In this document: positions 48,427 through 57,872 of the stretch, in pieces
How the letters are laid out: each line of letters starts with the position of its first letter
How positions within the stretch are numbered: the stretch's first letter is position 1
Assembly (NCBI GenBank): GCA_024707265.1
Contig: JANQAB010000002.1
Span: 330,188-394,187 of the forward strand
Reading direction: 5' to 3'
Length of the DNA: 64,000 bases
Source of the DNA: Sporocytophaga sp.
GTDB lineage: Bacteria; Bacteroidota; Bacteroidia; Cytophagales; Cytophagaceae
Translations under genes and position numbers: made by a program
Notes under the pieces: generated by a model
What the model was told of the DNA's origin: nothing
Databases searched by the model: none
Seen by the model: only the letters and a program-made list of their open reading frames with translations

Positions 48427-49131
48427 ATGAAGAAAATTATCATAGCAATAGATGGATACTCTGCTTGTGGTAAAAGCACTACGGCTAAGATAGTTGCTTC
48501 CAAATTAGGATATGCCTATATCGATACAGGTGCGATGTACAGAGCAACCACCTTGTATTTTCACGATCATTACGTAAATATCACTGACCCGAAAGCAATT
48601 CATAAAGCGCTTGAAAACATCCACATTACTTTTGTCTTCAATCCTAAAACCAATAGGAGTGAAACTTACCTGAATGGATTAAATGTGGAGGACGAAATCC
48701 GTAAAATGTATATATCTGAAAATGTAAGCGAAGTAAGTGCAATTAAGGAAGTCAGAAAATATATGGTTGCGCTGCAGCAGAAAATGGGAAAGAAAAAAGG
48801 CTTGGTGATGGATGGGAGAGATATCGGTACTGCCGTTTTCCCAACAGCAGAATTAAAGATTTTTATGCAGGCAGATATGAATGTAAGGGCATTTCGTCGT
48901 CAGCAGGAGTTATTAGAAAAAAAGCAGGTAGTTGGAATTGAAGATATCATTGAAAATATAGCTAAAAGAGATCACCTGGATACGACAAGGGAAGAAGGCC
49001 CGTTGAAGAAAGCGGAAGAAGCGTATGTACTGGATACTACTCACATGACTGTGGATGAGCAGGTAGATTTTGTGATTAATCTTGCCGTGGGGAAAATGAT
49101 TGAAAGCCAAAATTCGATTATAATAAGTTAA
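48427..49131 (+). CDS. cmk: Cytidylate kinase
   Basis: This 234-aa nucleoside monophosphate kinase has the P-loop IAIDGYSACGKSTTAKIVA (residues about 5-23), the family motif YIDTGAMYRATTLY and the LVMDGRDIGTAVFP motif. It phosphorylates CMP/dCMP. The last helix carries extra residues. It is first in the cmk-ispH-DUF502 operon, with ispH 8 nt downstream. Confidence 0.95.
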   Translation: MKKIIIAIDGYSACGKSTTAKIVASKLGYAYIDTGAMYRATTLYFHDHYVNITDPKAIHKALENIHITFVFNPKTNRSETYLNGLNVEDEIRKMYISENVSEVSAIKEVRKYMVALQQKMGKKKGLVMDGRDIGTAVFPTAELKIFMQADMNVRAFRRQQELLEKKQVVGIEDIIENIAKRDHLDTTREEGPLKKAEEAYVLDTTHMTVDEQVDFVINLAVGKMIESQNSIIIS

Positions 49132-49139
49132 ATAAGAAA

Positions 49140-50036
49140 ATGAACGTTACGATAGATAAAAATTCAGGCTATTGTTTTGGAGTCGAATTCGCCATTCAGA
49201 TGGCTGAGGATGAGATGGATCAGGGAGGAGAACTCTATTGCCTGGGAGATATCGTACACAATGCCATGGAGGTGGACCGCCTCACTAAAAAAGGACTAAA
49301 AGTTATTAACCGGGAGCAGTTAAAAGAACTGCGTGACTGTAAGGTTCTTATCAGAGCTCATGGTGAACCTCCGGAGACTTACCAGTTAGCTCTTAATAAC
49401 AATATTGAATTGGTGGACGCTTCCTGTCCTGTTGTTTTAAAGCTTCAGAACAGAGTCAAGTCAGCATTCGATAAGATGGAAGAAGTGGAGGGGCAGATTG
49501 TGATTTACGGTCAGGAGGGGCATGCGGAAGTCGTAGGGTTAACCGGACAGACAAAAGACAAAGCTATAGTAGTTACCAAAGAAGAGGATCTTGAAAAGAT
49601 AGATTTCTCCAGACCGGTAACACTTTTCAGTCAGACCACAAAAAGTACCAAAGGTTTTTACAAAATTTCTGCCCTTATTGAAGAAAAAATGAAGGAACAA
49701 AAGGGGGCAGAAGTAGTTAATTATGATTACAACGACAGCATTTGCCGTCAGGTGTCAAATAGAGAACCTCAGTTGCAGAAGTTTTCAAAGGAACATGATG
49801 TAATTGTGTTTGTCAGCGGGAAAAAAAGCTCCAACGGAAAAGCTTTATATTCCGTATGTAAAGCCGAAAACGAGAAAAGCTATTTCGTGGAAAACGAACT
49901 TGAACTGGATCCCAACTGGTTTAAAGCAACCGATTCTGTGGGAATATGCGGAGCAACCTCGACTCCAATGTGGCTTATGGAAAATGTGGCCACCTTTATA
50001 AAAAATATATTCGCTGAGACAGGAACAGCTTCCTGA
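49140..50036 (+). CDS. ispH: 4-hydroxy-3-methylbut-2-enyl diphosphate reductase
   Basis: This 298-aa iron-sulfur enzyme makes IPP and DMAPP in the MEP pathway. The three cluster cysteines are in NSGYCFGVEFA (Cys12), DASCPVVLKLQ and VGICGATSTPMWLMENV. The conserved histidines are in LGDIVHNAMEV and RAHGEPPE. The cmk-ispH pairing is a frequent Bacteroidota arrangement. The DUF502 gene starts 4 nt downstream. Confidence 0.95.
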   Translation: MNVTIDKNSGYCFGVEFAIQMAEDEMDQGGELYCLGDIVHNAMEVDRLTKKGLKVINREQLKELRDCKVLIRAHGEPPETYQLALNNNIELVDASCPVVLKLQNRVKSAFDKMEEVEGQIVIYGQEGHAEVVGLTGQTKDKAIVVTKEEDLEKIDFSRPVTLFSQTTKSTKGFYKISALIEEKMKEQKGAEVVNYDYNDSICRQVSNREPQLQKFSKEHDVIVFVSGKKSSNGKALYSVCKAENEKSYFVENELELDPNWFKATDSVGICGATSTPMWLMENVATFIKNIFAETGTAS

Positions 50037-50040
50037 CCCT

Positions 50041-50604
50041 ATGAAAAAATTTCTTAGATACTTCCTGCAAGGTTTACTGTTTGTAATACCACTGTTTTTT
50101 ACGATTTATGTACTGGTAGTATTCATCCGATGGGTAGATAACTTTGTCCCCTCTTTGTTTGAAACAGAGTTTTTTCCTGGATTGGGAATAGTTATCGTTG
50201 TTTCCGTTGTGACGGTCATAGGTTATCTCGGCTCCACGCTTATAGCCAAGCCGGCATTTACAGTATTCGAAAACTTTTTGTATAAACTTCCGCTTATCAA
50301 CCTGATTTATTCATCTACCAAAGATGTGGTAGGGGCATTTGTGGGTGATAAGAAAAAGTTCAGTCAGCCGGTGATGGTAAAGGTGAACAAGGATTTTGAT
50401 TTTTACAGATTGGGCTTTATCACACAGACAGATCTTAATGTGATTAATCTGCCAGATAAAGTAGCCGTATATTTTCCTCACTCCTATAATATCTCCGGTA
50501 ATCTTTATATAGTTCCCAAAGAACGTATTACAATCATTCAGGCCCCAAGCTCAGAAGTCATGAAGTTTGTGGTGTCCGGTGGGGTTTCGGGGTTTCATCA
50601 TTGA
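50041..50604 (+). CDS. DUF502 family membrane protein
   Basis: This 187-aa protein has two N-terminal membrane segments (about residues 8-28 and 45-70), followed by the family signature FLYKLPLINLIYSSTKDVV, then FSQPVMVKV, VYFPHSYNISGNLYIVP and a C-terminal VVSGGVSG. The family is widespread and functionally uncharacterised. It is the last gene of the cmk-ispH operon. Confidence 0.9.
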   Translation: MKKFLRYFLQGLLFVIPLFFTIYVLVVFIRWVDNFVPSLFETEFFPGLGIVIVVSVVTVIGYLGSTLIAKPAFTVFENFLYKLPLINLIYSSTKDVVGAFVGDKKKFSQPVMVKVNKDFDFYRLGFITQTDLNVINLPDKVAVYFPHSYNISGNLYIVPKERITIIQAPSSEVMKFVVSGGVSGFHH

Positions 50605-50792
50605 GGAATAATAATAAGCCAAAGGTTAATTTTTATTAGGAAGCGAGACTTGTTCTTGTAAATTTTTAAGAAAAGTGTTTTTGTTGATAATTTTAATAAT
50701 CATATTGTTATGGTTTTGATTGTCAGGATTATCAGATTAGTTTCTTTCGGTTAGTAAAACCATAATTCCTTAAATTTTGTATTTTTGTTTAA

Positions 50793-51965
50793 ATGGCAGA
50801 TAAAGCTTACATAACACCAAAGGTACTTAAATGGGCTAGGGAATCCGCAAAGATTTCAGAAGAAGCAGCTGCCAGTAAAATACCTGTTCCAATTGAAAGA
50901 TTAAAGGAATGGGAGAATGGGACTAGTCAACCTACAATAAGACAAGCGCAAACTCTTGCCAAAGCCTATAAGAGACCTTTTGCATTGCTATTTTTACCAG
51001 AAATTCCTAAAGATTTTCAGCCATTGCAAGATTATAGAAAAGCAGGTGCAAAAAACTTAAGTACAAGCTCAATTTTTATTATTAGAGAGATTCAACAAAA
51101 GCAATCATGGATTAAGGAGGTCAATGAAGAGAATAAAGAAGGAAAGCTTTCATTCGTAGGAAAATTTTCCATTGCAGATAAGGCAGAAATAGTTGCTAAT
51201 GATATTTTAGCTACATTAAAAATTGATCCTTTAAGGTATAAAACAGAAAATCCAATTAGGGAGTGGATTGAAAAGACGGAGGCAAATGGTATTTTTATAT
51301 CAAGGACTAGTTTTATCCATTCGAAACTAAAGCTTGATTCAGAAGAAATTCAGGGTTTTGCAATTGCTGATCCATATGCTCCATTCATTTTTATTAATTC
51401 AGATGATTGGAATTCCGCTCAACTTTTTACACTAGTCCATGAATTAGCGCATATCTGGATAGCAGAGACTGGACTTTCTAATGAAATAGAGGCAGACTTA
51501 AAAAGTAAGGATAAATATCACCCTGTTGAGCTTTTTTGCAATGATGTTGCGGCTAATGCTTTAATGCCGTTAAGCTATATGATAACTCTTGATAAAGTTG
51601 TTTTTGGGAATTCCAAGGAGATATTTAAAATATCCAAAAGTTTAGGCGTTAGTTCTTTCTCCTTTTTAGTTAGAGCGTTAAATCTTAATTTGATAGATGT
51701 TAAATTATACCAGAAGCTAAGAAAAGAGGCTGATATGGAGTATAAGTTATTTTTAAAAAGAGAGGAAGAAAAAAAAGCCAAACAAAAGGAAAGAGAAGGA
51801 GGGCCAAATCCTTATTTGTTGAGATTGAATAAGAACAGTAGACTGTTTACCCAAATTGTTTTAGATGCATTTCGTAGTGGAAGTGTTGAGCCTACACAAG
51901 CGAGTTTTTTGTTGAACACTCCTATAAATAAATTCTCATCATTAGAATCCCAGCTATATTCGTGA
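50793..51965 (+). CDS. XRE-HTH / ImmA-IrrE metallopeptidase fusion
   Basis: This 390-aa protein has an N-terminal XRE helix-turn-helix (WARESAKISEEAAASKIPV, then RPFALLFLPEIP) and a COG2856/ImmA-IrrE zinc peptidase-like domain with LVHELAHIWI at about residue 225 and a downstream Glu (VELFCNDVAANALMP). It is the usual antitoxin/regulator partner of DUF4411 genes: the next gene overlaps it by 4 nt (gtga). A tattttttg-type -7 element lies right before the ATG, so the message may be leaderless. Confidence 0.88.
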   Translation: MADKAYITPKVLKWARESAKISEEAAASKIPVPIERLKEWENGTSQPTIRQAQTLAKAYKRPFALLFLPEIPKDFQPLQDYRKAGAKNLSTSSIFIIREIQQKQSWIKEVNEENKEGKLSFVGKFSIADKAEIVANDILATLKIDPLRYKTENPIREWIEKTEANGIFISRTSFIHSKLKLDSEEIQGFAIADPYAPFIFINSDDWNSAQLFTLVHELAHIWIAETGLSNEIEADLKSKDKYHPVELFCNDVAANALMPLSYMITLDKVVFGNSKEIFKISKSLGVSSFSFLVRALNLNLIDVKLYQKLRKEADMEYKLFLKREEEKKAKQKEREGGPNPYLLRLNKNSRLFTQIVLDAFRSGSVEPTQASFLLNTPINKFSSLESQLYS

Positions 51966-52465
51966 ATTTAAAAACAAATATATATTGCTTAGATGCCAAT
52001 GTATTAATTCAAGCTTGGCAGAAATATTACTCTCCAAGAATTTGTCCGGATTATTGGAAGGTATTGAATGAAATTGGCACTCAGGGTAAAATCTTTATTC
52101 CAGAAATTGTTCGAGAGGAGATAATTAGAACTGAAGATGAATTGTCAGATTGGTTAAAAAGTAGTAGTATTCCAATAAAGAAAATTGATGAGCCTGTTAC
52201 TAGGTGTTTACAAGCGATCTATTCATATAATCCCGACCATATAAAATTGGTGGATAATATTAAAGCAAGATCTTTAGCCGATCCTTGGGTAATAGCACAT
52301 GCACTAAATGAAAATGCTGTTGTTGTAACTAAAGAAGAGAAAGTAACTGCCAAGACCAATAAAATTAAAATCCCCAATGTATGTGAAAATATGGGAATAA
52401 GGTGGATTAATGACTTTCTTTTTGTTGAAGAGTTAAATATTCAGTTTAGTTGCAAAGTAGTTTAA
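51962..52465 (+). CDS. DUF4411 PIN-like protein (putative toxin)
   Basis: This 167-aa protein begins at a GTG overlapping the previous stop. It has PIN-like acidic residues: CLDANVLIQAW (Asp at residue ~9), a central PEIVREEIIRTEDEL, and SLADPWVIAHALNE followed by VVVTKEE. DUF4411 proteins are PIN-superfamily ribonuclease-like and pair with ImmA/IrrE regulators in type II toxin-antitoxin-like modules. Toxicity here is inferred only from this arrangement. Confidence 0.85.
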   Translation: MNLKTNIYCLDANVLIQAWQKYYSPRICPDYWKVLNEIGTQGKIFIPEIVREEIIRTEDELSDWLKSSSIPIKKIDEPVTRCLQAIYSYNPDHIKLVDNIKARSLADPWVIAHALNENAVVVTKEEKVTAKTNKIKIPNVCENMGIRWINDFLFVEELNIQFSCKVV

Positions 52466-52499
52466 GAAGGATCTAGGGGATTTTAATGTTTAGTCTCCC

Positions 52500-53861
52500 C
52501 TACGACGTCCTCCCATCTTTCCTAAACTCCTTCCTGATTCCATTAATCAGATCATCTGCAGTGATCAGATTGGAGCCTCTATTTAATGCCATTAAAGCAC
52601 AATAACGAACCACATTTATGATTGCGCCACCGGCAAGCTCATATTCATTAGCCAGTTTTCTAAGATCGATTTTTTCACTTAATTCAAACTTATCTGTGAA
52701 AGCATTTTCCCAAAGCTTCAGTCTCAAGTCTGGGCTTGGCATAGGGAAGTATATCATAGACTGAAAACGCCTCGAAAAGGCATCATCAATATTTGATTTA
52801 AGGTTGGTAGCCAGAATGACTACTCCTGGAAAGTCTTCTATTCTTTGTAAAAGATAAGAAACTTCCTGATTCGCATACCTGTCTTTGGCATCCTTTGTCT
52901 GTGTCCGCTTGCCAAATAAAGCATCTGCTTCATCAAAGAATAATATCCATTTCTTATTTTCAGCTAGGTCGAAGATATTCGCAAGGTTCTTCTCCGTTTC
53001 ACCAATGTACTTGGAAACGACCATTGACAAGTCGATCCTGTATACATCCAGTTTATTGGTTTTGCCTAGTAAAGATGCCGTAAGCGTTTTACCTGTTCCA
53101 GGAGGTCCATAGAATAAGGTTCTGTAACCTCTCTTAATGGTCTTGCCAAGACCATAATTCATTAGTAAATCATCCCCATGTCTGATCCATGCTGTTATTT
53201 CATTGATTTCGTCCAATACTTCAGGAGCAATGATCAGATCATCCCAACTCATGCCAGTCTTTAAAAGTGTAGCAGGAAAGGAACTGTTAAAATTTGGTTT
53301 GTACCCTACTCCGGAAAGAATATAGGAAAGCTGCTCCTGAGTAATTTTAATCTCTGTATCTAAGAAAGAATCTTCGGATTCAGGTATGAAGCTGATGATA
53401 TTGTCAAATCTCAATCTTGAAGAAGGCTTGAATATATCAATTGCTTTTAACCTAGGGTATAATTCATTTCCGGCTACGAGGAAGATGAAAGTTTCTGCAG
53501 TTGGAAGAAACTTATTCGCCGGACTGATTTTTCCACCGAATTCAGTAAATATTCTTCCGTCAGCATTTTTAGTGAAAAAAGCATCCAGAATATAAGGTTT
53601 CAGATGTGGGGCCAATGCGAGAAGAACAAGCACCCGTTCATTAAAATTTAAATTGAAATGCTTTATAAACTGGACATAAAAGGTAGTTCCCTCTCTCAGC
53701 TCCGGTGGATCAGGGAAACAGACATCTGCTCCTGACTCTCCTATGTGCTGCCGAACTCTATATTCTATAAAAGTTTTAAACCACATCAATTCCTTTTCAA
53801 GGACATCACAATTCAATACCACCTGTGGTTTGCTTTTTCCCGCTATGCTTGGAATACTCAT
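52500..53861 (-). CDS. AAA+ ATPase of the eCIS-associated type
   Basis: This 453-aa protein has an N-terminal winged or helical region (1-190) of the kind found in contractile-injection-system ATPases and a C-terminal AAA+ domain. Walker A is GPPGTGKT (about 250-257), Walker B ILFFDEADALFGKR, sensor/arginine finger region ATNLKSNIDDAFSRRF. The TFYVQFIKHFNLNFNERVL segment is typical of eCIS ATPases (Afp15/Pvc15-like). It is divergent from a DUF4157 gene, the usual eCIS companion. No sheath, tube or baseplate genes lie in the window. Confidence 0.85.
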   Translation of the reverse strand: MSIPSIAGKSKPQVVLNCDVLEKELMWFKTFIEYRVRQHIGESGADVCFPDPPELREGTTFYVQFIKHFNLNFNERVLVLLALAPHLKPYILDAFFTKNADGRIFTEFGGKISPANKFLPTAETFIFLVAGNELYPRLKAIDIFKPSSRLRFDNIISFIPESEDSFLDTEIKITQEQLSYILSGVGYKPNFNSSFPATLLKTGMSWDDLIIAPEVLDEINEITAWIRHGDDLLMNYGLGKTIKRGYRTLFYGPPGTGKTLTASLLGKTNKLDVYRIDLSMVVSKYIGETEKNLANIFDLAENKKWILFFDEADALFGKRTQTKDAKDRYANQEVSYLLQRIEDFPGVVILATNLKSNIDDAFSRRFQSMIYFPMPSPDLRLKLWENAFTDKFELSEKIDLRKLANEYELAGGAIINVVRYCALMALNRGSNLITADDLINGIRKEFRKDGRTS

Positions 53862-54047
53862 AAAAGTGTGTTAAAAATTAGCTATACGCTGAACTCAATA
53901 AATTTAGTTAAAATATCAGGAAAACTATACCCATTAGAAAAAAATACGTTTCGAAAACAGAAATGGAATTAATTTTATCGGATATTGGCTTAAGTCCACT
54001 CAAATAATTATTTTCAGTTGTTAATTTTTTGATATTTAAATAATCTC

Positions 54048-54120
54048 ATGAAAATCCATAAGAAAAAAAAATCATCAAGTTTTTCAGGATACAGCAACCC
54101 CTAATAAAGGATCATCACCC
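54048..54120 (+). other. Probable true N-terminus of the DUF4157 gene, separated by an A9 frameshift
   Basis: ATG at 54048 opens MKIHKKK, and with eight instead of nine A residues at 54063-54071 it reads on as [20 protein letters not shown] into the main frame. As given, the ATG frame stops after 18 codons, and the main frame has only the GTG at 54121 or ATG at 54127. Confidence 0.65.
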
Positions 54121-56538
54121 GTGCATATGGCGCCTGTTCAAAAAATGGAAGCTAAGGATGAAGATCAATTACAGATGAAAAAAGGTCCTGTGCAGATGAT
54201 GGAATCTCCTGAAATGGAAGAAGAGGAAGTGCAGATGAAGAAGGGACCTGTACAAATGATGGAGTCGGACGAGCAGGAGGAGGAAGAGTTACAGATGAAA
54301 AAAGGACCTGTGCAAATGATGGAATCCTCTGAGATGGAAGAAGAGGAAGTGCAGATGAAGAAGGGACCTGTACAAATGATGGAGTCGGACGAGCAGGAGG
54401 AGGAAGAGTTACAGATGAAAAAAGGACCTGTGCAAATGATGGAATCCTCTGAGATGGAAGAAGAGGAAGTGCAGATGAAGAAGGGACCTGTACAGATGAT
54501 GGAATCAGACGAGCAGGAGGAGGAGGAGTTGCAGATGAAAAAAGGTCCCGTGCAGATGATGGAATCTTCTGAGGTTGAAGAAGAGGAAGTTCAAATGAAG
54601 ATAGGCTCAGGTAATGCAATCGTTACTTCCTCTGCTGAAACAGCAGGGAGTCAAATGCCTCTTGCCGTGAAGGGTAAGATGGAGGCAGCATTCAGCTCTG
54701 ATTTTTCTAATGTTAAAATACATGAAGGTGATAAAGCAGCTTCTATGGGAGCATTGGCTTATGCACAAGGGGAAGAAATTCATTTTGCACCTGGTCAATA
54801 CAACCCGAATTCTACAACTGGTCAAGAGCTTCTTGGGCATGAGCTTGCCCATGTAGTGCAACAGAGAGAGGGAAGGGTAAAGGGAACAAAACAAGCCAAA
54901 GGACTTTCGGTCAATGACGATCCGGCTTTGGAAAATGAAGCAGATGAGCTTGGATTCCTGGCAGCACACGCTCTTGATGCAACAGAAGAAGTGGAAGAAG
55001 TGGAACCGTCAAAACCTGAGTTTGTTGTAAGTACCTGGGGCGCAAATATCCTTCAGGAGGCAGCGCCACATAAGCCCACAGGAAAACAAATCCCAATCGG
55101 TGAGCGACTTACACTTATAAGCAAAGATGATAAGGGGATTGGAAAAGTAAAAATCCAAAGTTCGGGAGAAGAAGTCTGGACCTCTATGTCTAAGTTGACA
55201 GAAGTCAAACTTGAGATAGAAGATCAGATGTTCCGTGTTGCAAAGGATGGAATGAAAATATATTCAAGTCCTTTCGTTACCAAAGGTACCAGTATTTCTT
55301 TAACTCAAACACAATACCTTAAACTTCGTGAATCATGCGGAAAATATGTAAGAGTGGAAGTTAGCCCAACTCAATGGGGATGGATAAAAAGAGAAGACTT
55401 ACTTTTTAAACCGAAAGACACGGAAGATAATTTTGCTTCATTTACTGAAATCACCGACTGGACAGCCCTTGATGAGGTTGACGAGGAGACCTTTAAAAAG
55501 ATAGAGGCGAACAGAAATGCCATCAATGACAGGACTGATACGCAGACTTACGGGAAAGGGCCAGGCAACGCCTTAAGCAAAAGCGGAAATGGCCACATGT
55601 ATACTGGTAAAAATCTATATGATGCTCCCGTTACAGGTTCGTCTAAACAAGATTCCGAAGTTAAAACATCTATAAATACTGAATTGAAAAGAGAGGGTGG
55701 TTACTCTTCCATTAATACGTGGGATGGACAGGTGTTTACTTATGGGCGGGGCTTTGCCACTGGTGGGGGGCTTGTAAAATTGCTTAAGATTATACTTGCC
55801 AAGGATCCTAAGTATAAAAATATCTTTCTTCAGGTAGGAATCGGAATAAAAGGAAATGATATAGTGGTCATAGGAAGTGACAGGAAAGTGACAGCAAATG
55901 ATGAGTCGAAAAAAGCTTATACTGCTTCAAAACTGATTCGTTCCGATACAAGGTTACAAAGCTTTTTTATGGAGCTTGGGGAAAAAAAAGAATATGGACA
56001 AGATGTCGCAGATGCGCAGGTGCAACTCCTTCAGACCAGCGGTGCATTCAACTATCCTTCTTATGTCGTTGATACGGAAAATAATACCTATAAAGATAAC
56101 TGGAATGCAACCTCAGTAAGGTTAATGGCCCATCTGAAGCACTGGGCTCCCGGAGGGGCCAACTGGAATTCGACTGACTACAGCGATACCAAAGGTGACC
56201 TGATGCAGGTGATTTATAAATACATTACAGAAACTGCTAAGAAATCTGTTTTTGTCAAAGCGACTCATCAGAACAATGTAATTGAGTGGTCTACTTCTTT
56301 ACTTGTGCTAAACAAATTTAAGGAGTTCTCAGAGCCACAAGGGATCGCTTACTCAACATTTACTGCCACCTATAATGATGATTACTATAAGGATCTTGAA
56401 ATAAAAGATAAGAAGGTATACCTGAAAGGAGAAAAGAAGGTATTAAGTAATGCCATCATATTAAAAGACGGAGGTAAATATAGAATCGTAGTGCCAATGG
56501 GGAATAAACTTGATGCGCATTTAACTGAAGAAAAATAA
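54121..56538 (+). CDS. DUF4157 (eCIS core) protein with Met/Glu repeat and C-terminal effector-like domain
   Basis: At least 805 aa (829 if the A9 indel is corrected). Residues 18-157 are seven copies of a 20-aa repeat ([12 protein letters not shown] plus an acidic end). Next is a DUF4157 domain: [30 protein letters not shown], and the zinc-like [15 protein letters not shown]. Two SH3-like modules follow ([17 protein letters not shown] ... [11 protein letters not shown]). The C-terminal ~350 residues include [20 protein letters not shown], reminiscent of lysozyme-like or chitosanase-like folds; that is a weak comparison. DUF4157 marks cargo of extracellular contractile injection systems. It is divergent from the AAA+ gene and 2 nt from a secreted protein. 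Confidence 0.85.
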   Translation: MHMAPVQKMEAKDEDQLQMKKGPVQMMESPEMEEEEVQMKKGPVQMMESDEQEEEELQMKKGPVQMMESSEMEEEEVQMKKGPVQMMESDEQEEEELQMKKGPVQMMESSEMEEEEVQMKKGPVQMMESDEQEEEELQMKKGPVQMMESSEVEEEEVQMKIGSGNAIVTSSAETAGSQMPLAVKGKMEAAFSSDFSNVKIHEGDKAASMGALAYAQGEEIHFAPGQYNPNSTTGQELLGHELAHVVQQREGRVKGTKQAKGLSVNDDPALENEADELGFLAAHALDATEEVEEVEPSKPEFVVSTWGANILQEAAPHKPTGKQIPIGERLTLISKDDKGIGKVKIQSSGEEVWTSMSKLTEVKLEIEDQMFRVAKDGMKIYSSPFVTKGTSISLTQTQYLKLRESCGKYVRVEVSPTQWGWIKREDLLFKPKDTEDNFASFTEITDWTALDEVDEETFKKIEANRNAINDRTDTQTYGKGPGNALSKSGNGHMYTGKNLYDAPVTGSSKQDSEVKTSINTELKREGGYSSINTWDGQVFTYGRGFATGGGLVKLLKIILAKDPKYKNIFLQVGIGIKGNDIVVIGSDRKVTANDESKKAYTASKLIRSDTRLQSFFMELGEKKEYGQDVADAQVQLLQTSGAFNYPSYVVDTENNTYKDNWNATSVRLMAHLKHWAPGGANWNSTDYSDTKGDLMQVIYKYITETAKKSVFVKATHQNNVIEWSTSLLVLNKFKEFSEPQGIAYSTFTATYNDDYYKDLEIKDKKVYLKGEKKVLSNAIILKDGGKYRIVVPMGNKLDAHLTEEK
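54172..54591 (+). repeat. Seven 60-bp coding repeats in the DUF4157 gene
   Basis: Seven in-frame units of 60 bp (20 aa) alternate between two types (ending S-E-M-E-E-E-E-V and D-E-Q-E-E-E-E-L), giving a 120-bp higher-order period. Nucleotide identity between units is very high. Confidence 0.95.
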
Positions 56539-56540
56539 GT

Positions 56541-57401
56541 ATGATTGATGTGAAGACATTTATATGTTTCTTTATTTTCTCTTTATGCGCTTCAATTGCT
56601 ATTGGGCAGAGTAATAAGAATCTTCCTTCTGATTCAAGAATACATAAAGATCTTAATGCTTTCTTTAGAAAGTATTATTCAGAGGAATTTCTGGATTCTA
56701 AAGTTTATCAGATCAAAGGCCTCGATATGGTGGCATTTGATTATAAAAGTGAAGATACACTGCGGCCGGATCAGATATCCATTCAGAAATTTCCTGGGAG
56801 TTTTATTGATACTATAAATCGAGAATGTCTTGTCTTAATTTCTCCTGCAGATACTTACCCACTTGGTCCTATCTGGGGAGTCCCTTATGCAATGCTTTTT
56901 CTTTATAAGTATCAGAACAATCAATGGAAGTTAAAGTATGCGGAGAATTTTTTCGGAAGGCTTGAACTTAAAACGCTTAATAAGAATTCCAGGTTAAATC
57001 AGATATATGTGAATATAGATTATTGCAATCAGGGCCAGTGTCAATGGCTCGCATCTGTCTTTCATTTTAAAAACAATAAATTGACAGAACTCTATAATGC
57101 AAAGTCATATAATGATCTTATGTTTTTAGCTGCACAGGTTGACGCTAAGGAGAAAGATTTTACGCTGCCTTCTCAAGGGGATACGATAGGTGTGGAAAAT
57201 CATCTTGAGACCATTAAGGATATCGATGGAGATAATATTAATGAGTTTATAGTGACCGAAAGTATTACGCTTTTTAATTCTCTAAAGGATAATGAACTAT
57301 ATTTTGAGGGTGTTACAAGAAAAAAAGTGTATACTTTTAAAAATGCAGGTTTTCAGTTAAAGGAGGTTACTCCATTTACAAGAAAAATTTATAAGAATTA
57401 A
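56541..57401 (+). CDS. Secreted protein of unknown function downstream of the DUF4157 gene
   Basis: This 286-aa protein has a signal peptide (about 1-22, ending ASIAIGQ), and its start lies 2 nt after the DUF4157 stop. The mature part is beta-rich, with a segment like an EF/FG-GAP loop near residue 230 (IKDIDGDNINEFIV). No family is recognised. Position makes it a candidate partner or immunity factor for the DUF4157 protein, but nothing in the sequence proves this. Confidence 0.65.
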   Translation: MIDVKTFICFFIFSLCASIAIGQSNKNLPSDSRIHKDLNAFFRKYYSEEFLDSKVYQIKGLDMVAFDYKSEDTLRPDQISIQKFPGSFIDTINRECLVLISPADTYPLGPIWGVPYAMLFLYKYQNNQWKLKYAENFFGRLELKTLNKNSRLNQIYVNIDYCNQGQCQWLASVFHFKNNKLTELYNAKSYNDLMFLAAQVDAKEKDFTLPSQGDTIGVENHLETIKDIDGDNINEFIVTESITLFNSLKDNELYFEGVTRKKVYTFKNAGFQLKEVTPFTRKIYKN

Positions 57402-57460
57402 ACAATAAGAAAAGCCTGATGAGCTATGAATCACCTTCAGTAATCTGTATCAAAGTCAAT

Positions 57461-57595
57461 AACCTCATCCCTAACCCTTATCCTGAAAGAGAAGGGAACA
57501 GTCGACGATAAAAATGTTGAATTTATAGTGATATAATCTGATAACATACACATTAAAATCCCTCTCCTTCAGGAGAGGGATTTAGGGTGAGGTCT
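57461..57595. repeat. Intergenic inverted repeat (cctcaccctaaatccct type)
   Basis: aacctcatccctaaccctta on the left faces agggatttagggtgaggtct on the right, with a gagaaggga / ccctctcc pair inside. It resembles a common short interspersed element seen in many bacterial genomes. Confidence 0.55.
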
Positions 57596-57652
57596 TTTAT
57601 GTTTTTACTTAATGTGTCCCCAAGAGACTTTAATAGCCATTAGAAAAAAATA

Positions 57653-57870
57653 TTATCTATTTACATTACCATCATCTTCATCTTCGAAGTCTTCATCCTC
57701 TAAATCCTCCTCATAAAAATCTTCTTCATCAGAGTCCTCATCCTCATAAAAATCGTCCTCATCTTCGTCTTCATCTGTTTCAGCAATCTCAAGCTCTTGG
57801 AAGGTATCGGCGATGGTCTCTGCTTCAGAGTCCAGATATAAAACAACTGAGGGATTTTCTTCATCTTCTG
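57653..57870 (-). pseudogene. Duplicated 3' fragment A of the acidic-tail gene
   Basis: Minus-strand match to the C-terminal ~75 codons of the gene at 58579-59133 (shared core: ENPSVVLYLDSEAETIADTF), but with an extended, variant Asp/Glu tract and its own ending DDGNVNR plus stop. It is cut off at 57870, where the inverted-repeat cassette begins (57873). Confidence 0.85.
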
Positions 57871-57872
57871 CA

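Noticed and set aside
54172..54591. Regular 60-bp repeats considered as a CRISPR array
   Set aside because: Units are contiguous, in frame and coding, with no unique spacers and no cas genes nearby.
54152..54619. 155-aa minus-strand ORF rich in Pro, Ser and Leu
   Set aside because: It is the antisense shadow of the 60-bp repeats in the DUF4157 gene; its repetitive composition follows from that.
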